Shown here: positions 19,282-28,018 of the stretch, in pieces
Position numbering within the stretch: position 1 is the stretch's first letter
Layout of the letters: the number at the start of each line of letters is the position of its first letter
From: Providencia heimbachae ATCC 35613
GTDB lineage: Bacteria; Pseudomonadota; Gammaproteobacteria; Enterobacterales; Enterobacteriaceae
Reading direction: 5' to 3'
Length of the DNA stretch: 64,000 bases
Assembly (NCBI RefSeq): GCF_001655055.1
Contig: NZ_LXEW01000032.1
Coordinates: 1-64,000 of the forward strand
Translations under genes and position numbers: made by a program
The notes under the pieces: generated by a model
The model's database searches: none
Seen by the model: the letters and a program-made list of their open reading frames with translations, nothing else
What the model was told of the DNA's origin: nothing

Positions 19282-20370
19282 TTAAGACATGCAGGAAGAT
19301 ATCGCTGCGATGACAATCTGGGCTTCAACATCTGAACGCACTTCAGAGTGCCCAATCGTGGTGGGTAAAACTAAATGTAACTTTCCACCCATAACTTTTT
19401 TGTCTCGCATCATATGAGGCAGGTAGTCATCAGGCTTCATTTGAGATGGGCCGGTGACGGGAAGTTGTGCTCGCTCTAGTAGAGCGATGACTCTTTGTGT
19501 CTGTGCTGGTGTGAAATTACCGATAAGTTCAGCGGTTTTTGCTGCCATGACCATACCAGCAGCAACGGCTTCACCGTGTAGCCACACGCCATAACCCATT
19601 TCGGCTTCGATAGCATGGCCAAAAGTGTGGCCGAGATTCAGTAATGCTCTGTATCCACTGGTCTCTTTTTCATCTGCGGCAACGACGTGTGCTTTTAACT
19701 CACAGCAACGACGAATGCAGTAAGCCATTGCTTTATCGTCAAGTTGCATTAATGCGTCGATGTTATCTTCTAACCAGCTAAAAAACTCACCATCAAGGAT
19801 GATGCCATACTTGATGACCTCAGCAAGGCCAGAAGAGAGCTCTCTTTTTGGTAAGGTTTTTAAACAATCAAGATCGATAATGACAGATGCGGGTTGATAA
19901 AATGCACCAATCATATTTTTACCCAATGGATGGTTAACGGCTGTTTTGCCACCAACAGATGAATCCACTTGGGATAACAAGGTCGTCGGCACTTGAATAA
20001 AGCGCACGCCTCGTTGATAACTTGCGGCTGCAAAGCCGGTTAAGTCACCGATGACCCCCCCACCAAGAGCGATGAGGGTAGTGTCACGGTTATGGTGTTT
20101 TTCAAGTAATGCGGTAAAAACATCATTCATGATAAATAAAGACTTATACTGTTCTCCATCGGGTAAAGTGATCGAATCTACTTTTACACCTGATGATTCA
20201 AGTACTTGCTTTATTTTATCTAAATAAATAGGCGCAAGTGTTTCATTTGTCACTATCATTGCCCGTTGACCCGCAGTTAATGGCCAAAATGCATCGGTTT
20301 GGTTATATAAACCGGGTGCAATATTGATTGGATAACTGCGTTCATCCAGAGTAACAGTGACTTTTTCCAT
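19282..20370 (-). CDS. aroB: 3-dehydroquinate synthase
   Basis: A 362-residue NAD- and zinc-dependent enzyme that cyclises DAHP to 3-dehydroquinate, the second shikimate step. The nucleotide region includes [18 protein letters not shown] near residue 100 and [21 protein letters not shown]-type sequence near 130. Zinc ligands sit in the [13 protein letters not shown] segment near 245 and the [11 protein letters not shown] segment near 265. It lies 49 bases after aroK. A 293-base gap to damX holds no gene. Confidence 0.97.
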   Translation of the reverse strand: MEKVTVTLDERSYPINIAPGLYNQTDAFWPLTAGQRAMIVTNETLAPIYLDKIKQVLESSGVKVDSITLPDGEQYKSLFIMNDVFTALLEKHHNRDTTLIALGGGVIGDLTGFAAASYQRGVRFIQVPTTLLSQVDSSVGGKTAVNHPLGKNMIGAFYQPASVIIDLDCLKTLPKRELSSGLAEVIKYGIILDGEFFSWLEDNIDALMQLDDKAMAYCIRRCCELKAHVVAADEKETSGYRALLNLGHTFGHAIEAEMGYGVWLHGEAVAAGMVMAAKTAELIGNFTPAQTQRVIALLERAQLPVTGPSQMKPDDYLPHMMRDKKVMGGKLHLVLPTTIGHSEVRSDVEAQIVIAAISSCMS

Positions 20371-20419
20371 CTTGCTTTTACCTTGAATTGATTACGTATG
20401 AAAATAACCCAATGGTTAA

Positions 20420-20941
20420 TTAATTTTTTTCCAACAACTCAATAATTTGGCTTGCAACAACCTTTGCACTTTGCTCATCAGTATGAATCGTGATGTCTGC
20501 AATTTCTTCGTACATAGGATTGCGTTCAGATGCCAATTTCTCAAGAACTTCACGTGCGGGTTCATCCACTTGTAAAAGAGGACGTTTTTTATCACGCTGT
20601 GTTCTAGAAAGCTGTTTCTCAATGTTGGTTTCAAGATAAACAACAACGCCACGAGCCGATAAGCGATTGCGGGTTTCTTTTGACTTAACAGAACCGCCAC
20701 CCGTCGCTAATACAATGCCCTGTTTTTCGGTGAGTTCATTGATGATTTTTTCTTCGCGATCGCGGAAGCCTTCCTCACCTTCTAGGTCGAATACCCAACC
20801 TACATCTGCACCGGTGCGTTTTTCTATCTCGTGATCAGAGTCGAAAAACTCCATATTAAGCTGTTGAGCCAACTGACGACCAATAGTACTTTTTCCAGCA
20901 CCCATCGGTCCAACCAGAAAGATATTGCGTTTCTCTGCCAT
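20420..20941 (-). CDS. aroK: Shikimate kinase I
   Basis: A 173-residue P-loop kinase phosphorylating shikimate at O3. The Walker A loop [15 protein letters not shown] lies near residue 11, the substrate-binding [11 protein letters not shown] near 34, GFRDREE near 58 and TGGGSV near 80, with the lid arginine region RPLL near 118. Length equals E. coli AroK. It leads the aroKB-damX-dam block. Confidence 0.96.
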   Translation of the reverse strand: MAEKRNIFLVGPMGAGKSTIGRQLAQQLNMEFFDSDHEIEKRTGADVGWVFDLEGEEGFRDREEKIINELTEKQGIVLATGGGSVKSKETRNRLSARGVVVYLETNIEKQLSRTQRDKKRPLLQVDEPAREVLEKLASERNPMYEEIADITIHTDEQSAKVVASQIIELLEKN

Positions 20942-21447
20942 GTTTTTTGGTATTACTACGATTATTCGTTAATGATCACCCGCCCCGCCAATCGAACTAG
21001 CGGCGGGACCTAAACTGAAACCTCATTAGTGATGATGTGAGATCAGATGAGAAAATTATCTCAACACATCAACCTGAATTGCAACTATATAAATGAGGCA
21101 CTAAGTGAACAAAGTGCCTCAACTTATGTTACTGGTTTCTATATTTGAGCCGTTTACAATGTCTAACGCGTTGTTTAGCATGAGATTTAACAGTTTTTAA
21201 ATTTTGCCATGAGCATTTAATTACTGTTAATTCTGAAGCAAATTTATTGTGACTAGTTTATAAGCGGCTGATAGCTTGTTCTTTAATCTACCGATAGTTA
21301 GAACACTCAATGGATAACCTTGTATGCTAAAACGGCGTCAGCGTCAAATTTATCCGGCAGGTTTATGTCATAAAAAATAATATTTTCATCAATCTTTTGC
21401 TTTTTACTCGTTCAACTGGTTGAAGTATAGACATTATTTTATTAGTG
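20942..21447. promoter_or_regulatory. hofQ-aroK gap with two hairpins
   Basis: This 506-base region contains no gene. Two structures can be seen. GC-rich arms CCCGCC (20984-20989) and GGCGGG (21002-21007) lie 42-66 bases before the aroK start and could form a leader hairpin. A hairpin with exact 9-base arms TGAGGCACT (21094-21102) and AGTGCCTCA (21113-21121) could stop hofQ transcription on the minus strand, although its T-run is weak. The aroK promoter should lie here, but I cannot single out hexamers with confidence. Confidence 0.45.
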
Positions 21448-22479
21448 CTAAATATTGATGAGTTTTGGGGTAATAAAAACCACAAGAACTCTTCTATCGA
21501 TATGCTCAGCACTGTTTGTAAATAAAGATCCTAAAATGGGTAAATGGGAGAGGAAGGGTAATCCTGTTTCTGTTTTTTCTTGTTTTTGTTGAAAAATTCC
21601 ACCGAGGATCAGTGTTTCATTATTTTTAATGGTGACCGAAGTGGCGATTTCTTGCTTGTTTATCGCTAAATGATGGTTTTGGCTACTGGTTAATGCGGTG
21701 TCTGGAGAGTTATGGCTAATTTTGAGTGTTAACTCAATTTTTTCATCGCGAAAAATGGTGGGAGTCACATCCATACCCAGTACCGCATCTTTGAATTGAA
21801 CGTGCGTTTTCTTTTCACTGCTGGTGACATAAGGAATTTCAGTCCCTTGTTGAATGCTCGCGGGCTGTTTGTGGGATGCCATCAATCGTGGGCTAGCAAT
21901 AATAGAAAGTAAATTTTCTTTTTCGAGTGCATTGAGTTTCATTTCAAGCAATCCTTCGCCTAACCTTAACATGTTGAACGAAAATTGACCTGGAACTGAA
22001 TTATAACGATTGTATTTATTATGATGACTCTTTGTTGAACTGCCGGCCAACATTCCCCATTCAAGCCCCAGCTCCTGCAATGCGGTTCGGCTACTGCTAA
22101 TAATATGGGCTGTAATCTGAACTTGCTGTTGTGGGATATCTTTTTGTTTTAACCACTCTGCAATCAGTGATAATCGCGCTTGGCTATCTTTTATCAGTAA
22201 GCTATTCGTTATGTCATCATGATGAACGGTGGATAAACTTGATAATAGAGACATACTGGGCTGTATGAGTTGTTGAGCAACTTCTTTGGCATCAATGGAG
22301 ACTAATTTAAATATTTTTTCGACCAATACAGCCTTGGATTGGTTGGTTTTTGTTAGCAATAAAGTTTGTACTTCATTGGTTTCTGAAAGAGGTATAAAGG
22401 GATCACGTATCTCTTGCCCGTGAGCAGACAAAATAATTAAGAAAGAGAGTATTCCCGCACTAAGAAATTTAGTCTTCAT
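21448..22479 (-). CDS. hofQ: DNA-uptake secretin HofQ, N-terminally remodelled (HofP-like start)
   Basis: A 343-residue outer-membrane secretin of the Hof (Com/Pil-like) DNA-utilisation apparatus. The secretin core is clear: IASPRLMASHKQPASIQQG, then AVLGMDVTPTIF, NNETLILGGIFQQ and the VLVVFITPKLI end. E. coli HofQ is about 412 residues and begins with an N0 domain. Here the signal peptide is followed by EIRDPFIPL, the hallmark of HofP/PilP lipoprotein-like proteins, and alignment to HofQ only begins near residue 50. hofP itself is absent. The simplest reading is a deletion that joined the start of hofP to the rest of hofQ. The start at 22479 is chosen for AGGATG upstream and a good signal peptide. 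Function may be reduced. Confidence 0.8.
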   Translation of the reverse strand: MKTKFLSAGILSFLIILSAHGQEIRDPFIPLSETNEVQTLLLTKTNQSKAVLVEKIFKLVSIDAKEVAQQLIQPSMSLLSSLSTVHHDDITNSLLIKDSQARLSLIAEWLKQKDIPQQQVQITAHIISSSRTALQELGLEWGMLAGSSTKSHHNKYNRYNSVPGQFSFNMLRLGEGLLEMKLNALEKENLLSIIASPRLMASHKQPASIQQGTEIPYVTSSEKKTHVQFKDAVLGMDVTPTIFRDEKIELTLKISHNSPDTALTSSQNHHLAINKQEIATSVTIKNNETLILGGIFQQKQEKTETGLPFLSHLPILGSLFTNSAEHIDRRVLVVFITPKLINI

Positions 22480-23035
22480 CGCTGTTTTCATCCTTGATAA
22501 ATGCATTATTATTTAGAAATGAGATTGAGAGAGTTGCTGTTAGCTTATGCTCTTTAGGTTTGATATTAATTTCGGAGAATAACCATAGTCTTCCAGCATA
22601 TTGTAATGTGACTGATTGAATAAATTGGAAAATATCATTATAGCTACCTTGAATGTCGAGTTGATAAGTATGGTTATATTCGGCTGCTGAATGGTGTGGT
22701 CGTAATTGATTGAGTGTGATATTCGATTGGATGATAAGCGTTTGCAGCTGTGCAATAAAAATGAAAGGATCATGGTTTAATTCAGCGTTTAGGGATAACT
22801 CACTAATTTTTTCATTGAGTTGAGATAGTGAAGGTGATTGGTGAATAAATTGCTTATCTTGGTGAATGCTGCCCATCAACAGTTTATTTTCTTTTTCAAA
22901 TTGCACACATTGCTGCTCTCTGTCATCCCAATAGCTGAAATAATACCCAATAATGCATAAGAAAATGATTAAGCAAATAAATAATATTTGTTGCCAGAGT
23001 GGGCGATACCAAAAAGTATGAGCCGTCTCATTCAT
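22469..23035 (-). CDS. hofO: HofO (PilO-like) protein
   Basis: A 188-residue bitopic membrane protein. One N-terminal transmembrane helix (about residues 14-33) is followed by a coiled-coil-like stretch (EKENKLLMGSIHQDKQF) and a small alpha/beta domain as in PilO, which with PilN and PilM aligns the type IV pilus or DNA-uptake complex. The frame is open 8 codons upstream, but ATG at 23035 with AGGAGG in front is preferred. It overlaps hofN by 8 bases and hofQ by 11. Sequence is poorly conserved, so the name rests largely on gene order. Confidence 0.75.
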   Translation of the reverse strand: MNETAHTFWYRPLWQQILFICLIIFLCIIGYYFSYWDDREQQCVQFEKENKLLMGSIHQDKQFIHQSPSLSQLNEKISELSLNAELNHDPFIFIAQLQTLIIQSNITLNQLRPHHSAAEYNHTYQLDIQGSYNDIFQFIQSVTLQYAGRLWLFSEINIKPKEHKLTATLSISFLNNNAFIKDENSDED

Positions 23036-23567
23036 GGGCTTCCTCCTGATATACGGCACTCAAATATAAATGATTTAAGTTTTTTACTCGGCTGAGTTTT
23101 TTCAGGTGAATTTGACTCAGTAGACGGCTACTTTCTAATTGAAGAACCAGTTTATTCATCTCTTGAAAATGGTAGCTATGTGCTTTTATCTCAAGATGAT
23201 TTTGCAATAATTTGAATGAGCCTAACCAGCTTTTGGTGGGTGTTATTGTGGGAAGCGCTTGTAACAGTTCAAGTAGTGCATGATTGCGCTGAGTATATTT
23301 ATTGATCACCTGTCTTTGGGTGATGAGTTGTTCAAGATACTTTTGCTTGTCGATCAGCAGTAACTTTAATTGTTCCGTTTGTTGTTGCTGAAGATTATGG
23401 TTGTACAAATTGGATTCTAAATGCTGCAGTTTAATATATTGAAGGAATGCTAAATAGCTACAGCTGATGATTGCTAAAATTGTAATTATTACCGTCAATG
23501 CTATAAATCGACGCTTTAGCGTGGTTATGTGTTTTTTCCGCCATGGTAAAAAATTAACTTGATACAT
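23028..23567 (-). CDS. hofN: HofN (PilN-like) protein
   Basis: A 179-residue protein with the PilN layout: a conserved MYQVNFLPWRKKH cytoplasmic peptide that docks into PilM/HofM, a transmembrane helix near residues 20-42, a glutamine/leucine-rich coiled coil, and a ferredoxin-like C-terminal part. The start at 23567 is chosen because the family start is MYxVNFLPW and GGAGA precedes it; it begins two bases after the hofM stop codon. hofM-N-O-Q are one operon. Confidence 0.8.
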   Translation of the reverse strand: MYQVNFLPWRKKHITTLKRRFIALTVIITILAIISCSYLAFLQYIKLQHLESNLYNHNLQQQQTEQLKLLLIDKQKYLEQLITQRQVINKYTQRNHALLELLQALPTITPTKSWLGSFKLLQNHLEIKAHSYHFQEMNKLVLQLESSRLLSQIHLKKLSRVKNLNHLYLSAVYQEEAHE

Positions 23568-23568
23568 A

Positions 23569-24396
23569 TCAAATGTCTCCATGGCGTAGTGCTAAACCAG
23601 CCGCGATAACAAAGTCGCCAAGTTGATGGGGAATTTTGATCGAGTGATGATGAAATGCTTGTAATAACTGCCATTGATTATGTGAGTCTGGGGCGTGGCG
23701 GTCACTGATGTAATAAATTGGAAATGTTGCCTCACCTTCACCGCTACTTAGTAATGGGATCAATTGGGAAAGCGTTGTAATTTCGGTATCTTGGATATGG
23801 TTATAGTTTGCCGGTTGGCTAATGGGCCCTGACCATAACCATTCTCCTTGTCGATAATGCACGAGCCAGCATTCATCAGGCAAACCTGCATGGCGCGCAA
23901 CATAGCGTAAAGCAATGGGGGCAATATCAATCGCGAGGAGATTAAAGCCACTATCATCAAGCAAGCTTTGCCAGAACGTAATATCTGACTGGCGAGCAGC
24001 ATTGAGATACACGTTTGATTCAATCACTCGATAGTCTAAAACGAGTTCTTGAGCATGCATCGGGAACAGTTTTTCAGCCCGAGATTGTAAATACCAACCT
24101 AGCTCAGGTTGCTGTAAATTCATTTGTTCAGGCAGCGTAAAATGTTGCTTTATTGTACGCAGGGAAGGTAACGCGATAGAAACCGTACAATTTTTCGGTA
24201 ATTTCTGACGCCATTGTATGAATATTTTTAGTAGACTTTCGCGCTGTTCAAACGCCGTTTTTTCGCTGAAATCTATCGGGAAAGAATGTTGCCAACATTC
24301 GCATAGAGACCAGTATTTCCGGTATTGCTTTATGGCAACCAGCTGAATTTTATTTCGATATAGGTCGATCCCAATGTTCCATTTTTGTGAATACAT
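23569..24396 (-). CDS. hofM: HofM (PilM-like) protein
   Basis: A 275-residue cytoplasmic actin-like ATPase-fold protein of the PilM type, starting with WNIGIDLYRNKIQLVAI (phosphate-1-like strand pair) and later LDYRVIES and LLAIDIAPIAL segments. In E. coli hofMNOPQ is needed to use DNA as a nutrient. The start at 24396 is favoured over 24417 for AGGA at 8 bases. It is divergent from mrcA, with 116 bases between the starts, a conserved enterobacterial arrangement. Confidence 0.82.
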   Translation of the reverse strand: MYSQKWNIGIDLYRNKIQLVAIKQYRKYWSLCECWQHSFPIDFSEKTAFEQRESLLKIFIQWRQKLPKNCTVSIALPSLRTIKQHFTLPEQMNLQQPELGWYLQSRAEKLFPMHAQELVLDYRVIESNVYLNAARQSDITFWQSLLDDSGFNLLAIDIAPIALRYVARHAGLPDECWLVHYRQGEWLWSGPISQPANYNHIQDTEITTLSQLIPLLSSGEGEATFPIYYISDRHAPDSHNQWQLLQAFHHHSIKIPHQLGDFVIAAGLALRHGDI

Positions 24397-24512
24397 AGAT
24401 AATTTCCTTATCATCAAAAAATAAATTACGTTTTCTATTGCGTTGTATAAGCTTTATACTGTCATTCAGTGATATCTAAACCCTCCTGTCAGTCGAGTAT
24501 GGGAATTCTCAG

Positions 24513-27044
24513 GTGAAGTTCGTAAAATATTTTTTCATTTTTGTTATCTGTTGCATTTTTTTGGGAACCGCCTCGATTTTTGGCATGTACAAATATGTCG
24601 AAGGTGAGTTGCCCGATGTTGCGACAATGAAAGACATCCGTTTGCAAGTACCGATGCAGGTATTCAGCGCCGATAATGAGTTGATCGCGCAATATGGTGA
24701 AAAACGCCGTATCCCGTTGCCATTAAATGAAATTCCACCTTTGATGGTGAAAGCATTTATCGCAACAGAGGATAGCCGTTTCTACGATCATCATGGTATT
24801 GACCCTATTGGTATTTTTCGTGCAGTCACTGTCATGGCATCATCAGGCCACGCCTCACAAGGGGCGAGTACAATCACACAACAACTTGCAAGAAACTTTT
24901 ATTTAAGCCCTGAAAAAACACTGATGCGTAAAGCTAAAGAGGCTTTTCTTGCTATACGTATTGAGCAGCTATTTACTAAAGATGAAATTATGGAGCTTTA
25001 CTTAAATAAGATTTATTTAGGTAACCGAGCTTATGGTGTTGGTGCAGCGGCTTATGTTTATTTTGGAAAAACAGCCAGTGAATTAACACTAAGTGAAATG
25101 GCGATGATTGCAGGGCTACCAAAGGCACCATCAACATTTAATCCGCTTTATTCTTATGAACGAGCTGTTAACCGCCGTAATGTGGTTTTGATGCGAATGT
25201 TAGAAGAAAAATACATTACGCAAGACCAGTACGAGCAAGCGCGAAATGAGAAAATAGAAGCCTCTTATCATGCACCTAAAGTTGATTTTTCGGCTCCTTA
25301 CTTGGCCGAAATGGCGCGTCAAACTTTGTATGATAAATATGGTGAAGATGCCTACACTGACGGGTATAAAATTTATACAACGGTGATCCGTAAAGATCAG
25401 TTGGCAGCGACTGAGGCTGTTCGCAATAACCTGATCGATTATGATGTAAGACATGGTTATCGCGGCCCGACTGAAGTGTTATGGAAACCATCAGAAGCGG
25501 CATGGCCGGCTGAAAAAATCGTTGAAAAACTGAAAAAATCACCTGTTTATGGCCCTTTAATGCCTGCAGTAGTGCTTTCTACGACAAATAATGACGCTAA
25601 GGTGTTATTAGCTGATGGAACTGAAGCACAGATCACAATGGCGGGTGTACGCTGGGCTCGCAAGTATATTTCAGATACGCAGCAAGGCGCTACGCCAAGA
25701 ACAGTTAATTCTGTTGTGCAAGCGGGTGAGCAAATTTGGGTTCGCCAAGTAAAAGATAATTTATGGCTTGCACAGGTTCCTGACGTTAATGCCGCATTTG
25801 TTGCTTTAAATCCGAATGATGGTGCCATTATCGCGCTAGTCGGCGGCTTTGATTTTAATATGAGTGAGTTTAACCGTGTTACGCAATCACTGCGTCAAGT
25901 CGGTTCGAACATCAAACCCTTTTTATATACCGCTGCGATGGATAAAGGCCTGACGCTTTCATCATTACTTAACGATGTGCCTATTAGTCGTTGGGATGCT
26001 GGGGCTGGCTCAGATTGGCGCCCTAAAAATTCACCACCTAGATATGACGGTCCAATTCGTTTAAGACAAGGATTAGGTCAGTCAAAAAACGTTGTCATGG
26101 TACGCGCAATGAGGGCTATGGGCGTTGATTATGCGGCTGATTATCTCACTCGTTTTGGTTTCCCAGCAGAAAATATTAATCGCACAGAGGCACTCGCTTT
26201 GGGCGCACCATCATTTACACCAATGCAAATGGTGCGTGGTTATGCTGTTATGGTTAACGGCGGGTACCTTGTTGACCCTTATTATATTTTGAAAATTGAA
26301 AATCATGATGATGAAGTGATTTTTGAGGCGAAACCCAAAATAGCCTGTCCAGATTGTACTCATATTCCAGTCGTTTACGGTGATACCGAACGCAGTATTA
26401 CTGTTGAAGGCGTTGATGATGCATCAACCGAGGAAGTCACGCAGTCAGGTAGCGGCGTTGCTGTACAGGAACCGACAATGGAACTTGCCACAGCTTCAGA
26501 GCAAGGGGCAAATTCTGGCGATATGTATGCACCTCATGTTATTGGTACGCCGCTAGCATTCCTCATCAGGGATGCAATGATGACCAATATTTACGGTGAA
26601 CCCGGTTGGTCAGGAACGGGTTGGCGAGCGGCTCGTGATTTGGGTGGCCGACGTGATATTGGCGGTAAAACGGGAACGACCAATAGCTCAAAAGATGCTT
26701 GGTTCTCCGGTTATGGCCCTGATGTGGTAGCTTCGGCTTGGATAGGTTTTGATGACAATAAACGTACTTTAGGTCGAACAGCCGCAAGCGGTGGTGAAGC
26801 AGGGGCAAAGAGTGCTCAGCCAATGTGGGATGATTTTATGAAATCAATCCTTGAAGGCGTTCCTGTCAAAACAATGAAGCCACCAAAAGGTGTGATTTCC
26901 GTTTCTATCGACAGTCGAACCGGTAAATTAGGTTCTTCTCGACGTGAATACTTTATTGAAGGAACCGAACCGAAAGAGCATGCGGTACAAGAAGTTGGAA
27001 CAACGATTTCCACTGAAGGTGGGGCAAACCAAGAGTTGTTTTAA
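24513..27044 (+). CDS. mrcA: Penicillin-binding protein 1A
   Basis: An 843-residue class A bifunctional peptidoglycan synthase anchored in the inner membrane. There is one transmembrane helix at residues 4-25 and a glycosyltransferase domain with the catalytic glutamate in FIATEDSRFYDHHG and the ASTITQQLARN motif near residue 115. An OB-like insert follows, then a transpeptidase domain with GSNIKPFLYTAAM (SxxK region), SKN in LRQGLGQSKN, and GGKTGTTN (KTG) near 720. It starts with GTG, as E. coli mrcA does, and AGG precedes it. It ends in the family-typical ELF. Confidence 0.97.
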   Translation: MKFVKYFFIFVICCIFLGTASIFGMYKYVEGELPDVATMKDIRLQVPMQVFSADNELIAQYGEKRRIPLPLNEIPPLMVKAFIATEDSRFYDHHGIDPIGIFRAVTVMASSGHASQGASTITQQLARNFYLSPEKTLMRKAKEAFLAIRIEQLFTKDEIMELYLNKIYLGNRAYGVGAAAYVYFGKTASELTLSEMAMIAGLPKAPSTFNPLYSYERAVNRRNVVLMRMLEEKYITQDQYEQARNEKIEASYHAPKVDFSAPYLAEMARQTLYDKYGEDAYTDGYKIYTTVIRKDQLAATEAVRNNLIDYDVRHGYRGPTEVLWKPSEAAWPAEKIVEKLKKSPVYGPLMPAVVLSTTNNDAKVLLADGTEAQITMAGVRWARKYISDTQQGATPRTVNSVVQAGEQIWVRQVKDNLWLAQVPDVNAAFVALNPNDGAIIALVGGFDFNMSEFNRVTQSLRQVGSNIKPFLYTAAMDKGLTLSSLLNDVPISRWDAGAGSDWRPKNSPPRYDGPIRLRQGLGQSKNVVMVRAMRAMGVDYAADYLTRFGFPAENINRTEALALGAPSFTPMQMVRGYAVMVNGGYLVDPYYILKIENHDDEVIFEAKPKIACPDCTHIPVVYGDTERSITVEGVDDASTEEVTQSGSGVAVQEPTMELATASEQGANSGDMYAPHVIGTPLAFLIRDAMMTNIYGEPGWSGTGWRAARDLGGRRDIGGKTGTTNSSKDAWFSGYGPDVVASAWIGFDDNKRTLGRTAASGGEAGAKSAQPMWDDFMKSILEGVPVKTMKPPKGVISVSIDSRTGKLGSSRREYFIEGTEPKEHAVQEVGTTISTEGGANQELF

Positions 27045-27062
27045 ATTTCGAATAAAAGACTA

Positions 27063-27103
27063 AATTACACCCCATTGTTATATGAATAACATGGGGTGTA
27101 ATT
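27063..27103 (+). terminator. mrcA terminator
   Basis: A long hairpin with exact 12-base outer arms AATTACACCCCA and its complement, and inner arms TGTTAT/ATAACA around an ATGA loop. It lies 19 bases after the mrcA stop, followed by CGTTTT. It may also act for nudE in the opposite direction. Confidence 0.8.
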
Positions 27104-27157
27104 CGTTTTAAGAAACTGAAATTAGCGGTAGTCGGTTTTTAGTGGGGCGTTATATTG

Positions 27158-27715
27158 CTATTTTGACGTAATATTTTTTAAATAACGCTCAACGTAGAAG
27201 AGTGCGCTAATATTCCGAGCTTCATTGAAGTCGGGATGATCGAGTAACGCCATCATGTTTGCAATCGGCCATCTAACTTGTTGTAGCGGTTCTGGTTCGT
27301 CGCCTTCAAGTTTTTCGTTATAAAGATTTTGCGCAATTAGGATATTCATTTTGCTAGAGAAGTAAGATGGGGACATGGTGAGTTTAGCCAGTTGAATAAT
27401 GTCGTGAGCACCATAACCAATTTCTTCTTTAAGTTCTCTTTGTGCTGCTTCAAGCGGGACTTCACCAGGGTCAATTGCACCCTTAGGGAAGCCTAATTCA
27501 TAGTTTTCAATACCAACAGCATATTCACGGATTAGAATTAATTGGTCATCGATAATAGGTACAATAAGAACCGCTTCACGTTTAGCTGGGCGCATTCTTT
27601 CATAGACGCGTTTTTCGCCGTTGCTAAATTCGAGGTCAACAGATTGGATACTGAATAATTTTGATTTTGCAACATCTTGAATATTCAAGATTTTTGGCAT
27701 TTTCAACTCTGTCAT
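27158..27715 (-). CDS. nudE: ADP-sugar/NADH Nudix hydrolase NudE
   Basis: A 185-residue Nudix hydrolase that cleaves ADP-ribose, NADH and related ADP compounds. The Nudix box is complete, GAIDPGEVPLEAAQRELKEE followed by IGYG, near residues 80-102. Length matches E. coli NudE (186). It is convergent with mrcA and divergent from igaA, a conserved arrangement. Confidence 0.93.
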   Translation of the reverse strand: MTELKMPKILNIQDVAKSKLFSIQSVDLEFSNGEKRVYERMRPAKREAVLIVPIIDDQLILIREYAVGIENYELGFPKGAIDPGEVPLEAAQRELKEEIGYGAHDIIQLAKLTMSPSYFSSKMNILIAQNLYNEKLEGDEPEPLQQVRWPIANMMALLDHPDFNEARNISALFYVERYLKNITSK

Positions 27716-28018
27716 AACGATTTCCGAACGGATGAGTAAAAATCTATTGGTAAAAGCCTATTTAACTTCAAAAAGAGAGGCTTTTGTTTCATATTCAACT
27801 ATGACCTATATCAAAAAAAAATGATAGAGATTATCGGGTAGATAAAATGCTGTTAGTATAGCTGGCGGCTAATTACCGCACAGATTAACAAATAAAAATA
27901 TTTATTTACAACATATTGTAAATAAACATAAAAATCAGAAATAGAATAGGAATTGGCTGATATAGGGATCAGGGAGTGATTGCTATGCTTTTCTGATGGA
28001 TATTTTATTGGGGAACAC
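27716..28018. promoter_or_regulatory. nudE/igaA divergent control region with a 26-base palindrome
   Basis: The 303-base gap is AT-rich. Its clearest feature is an exact palindrome with 11-base arms TTTATTTACAA (27901-27911) and TTGTAAATAAA (27916-27926) around CATA, about 95 bases before the igaA start. It could be an operator or a leader hairpin. A possible minus-side promoter for nudE was not resolved. Confidence 0.5.
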
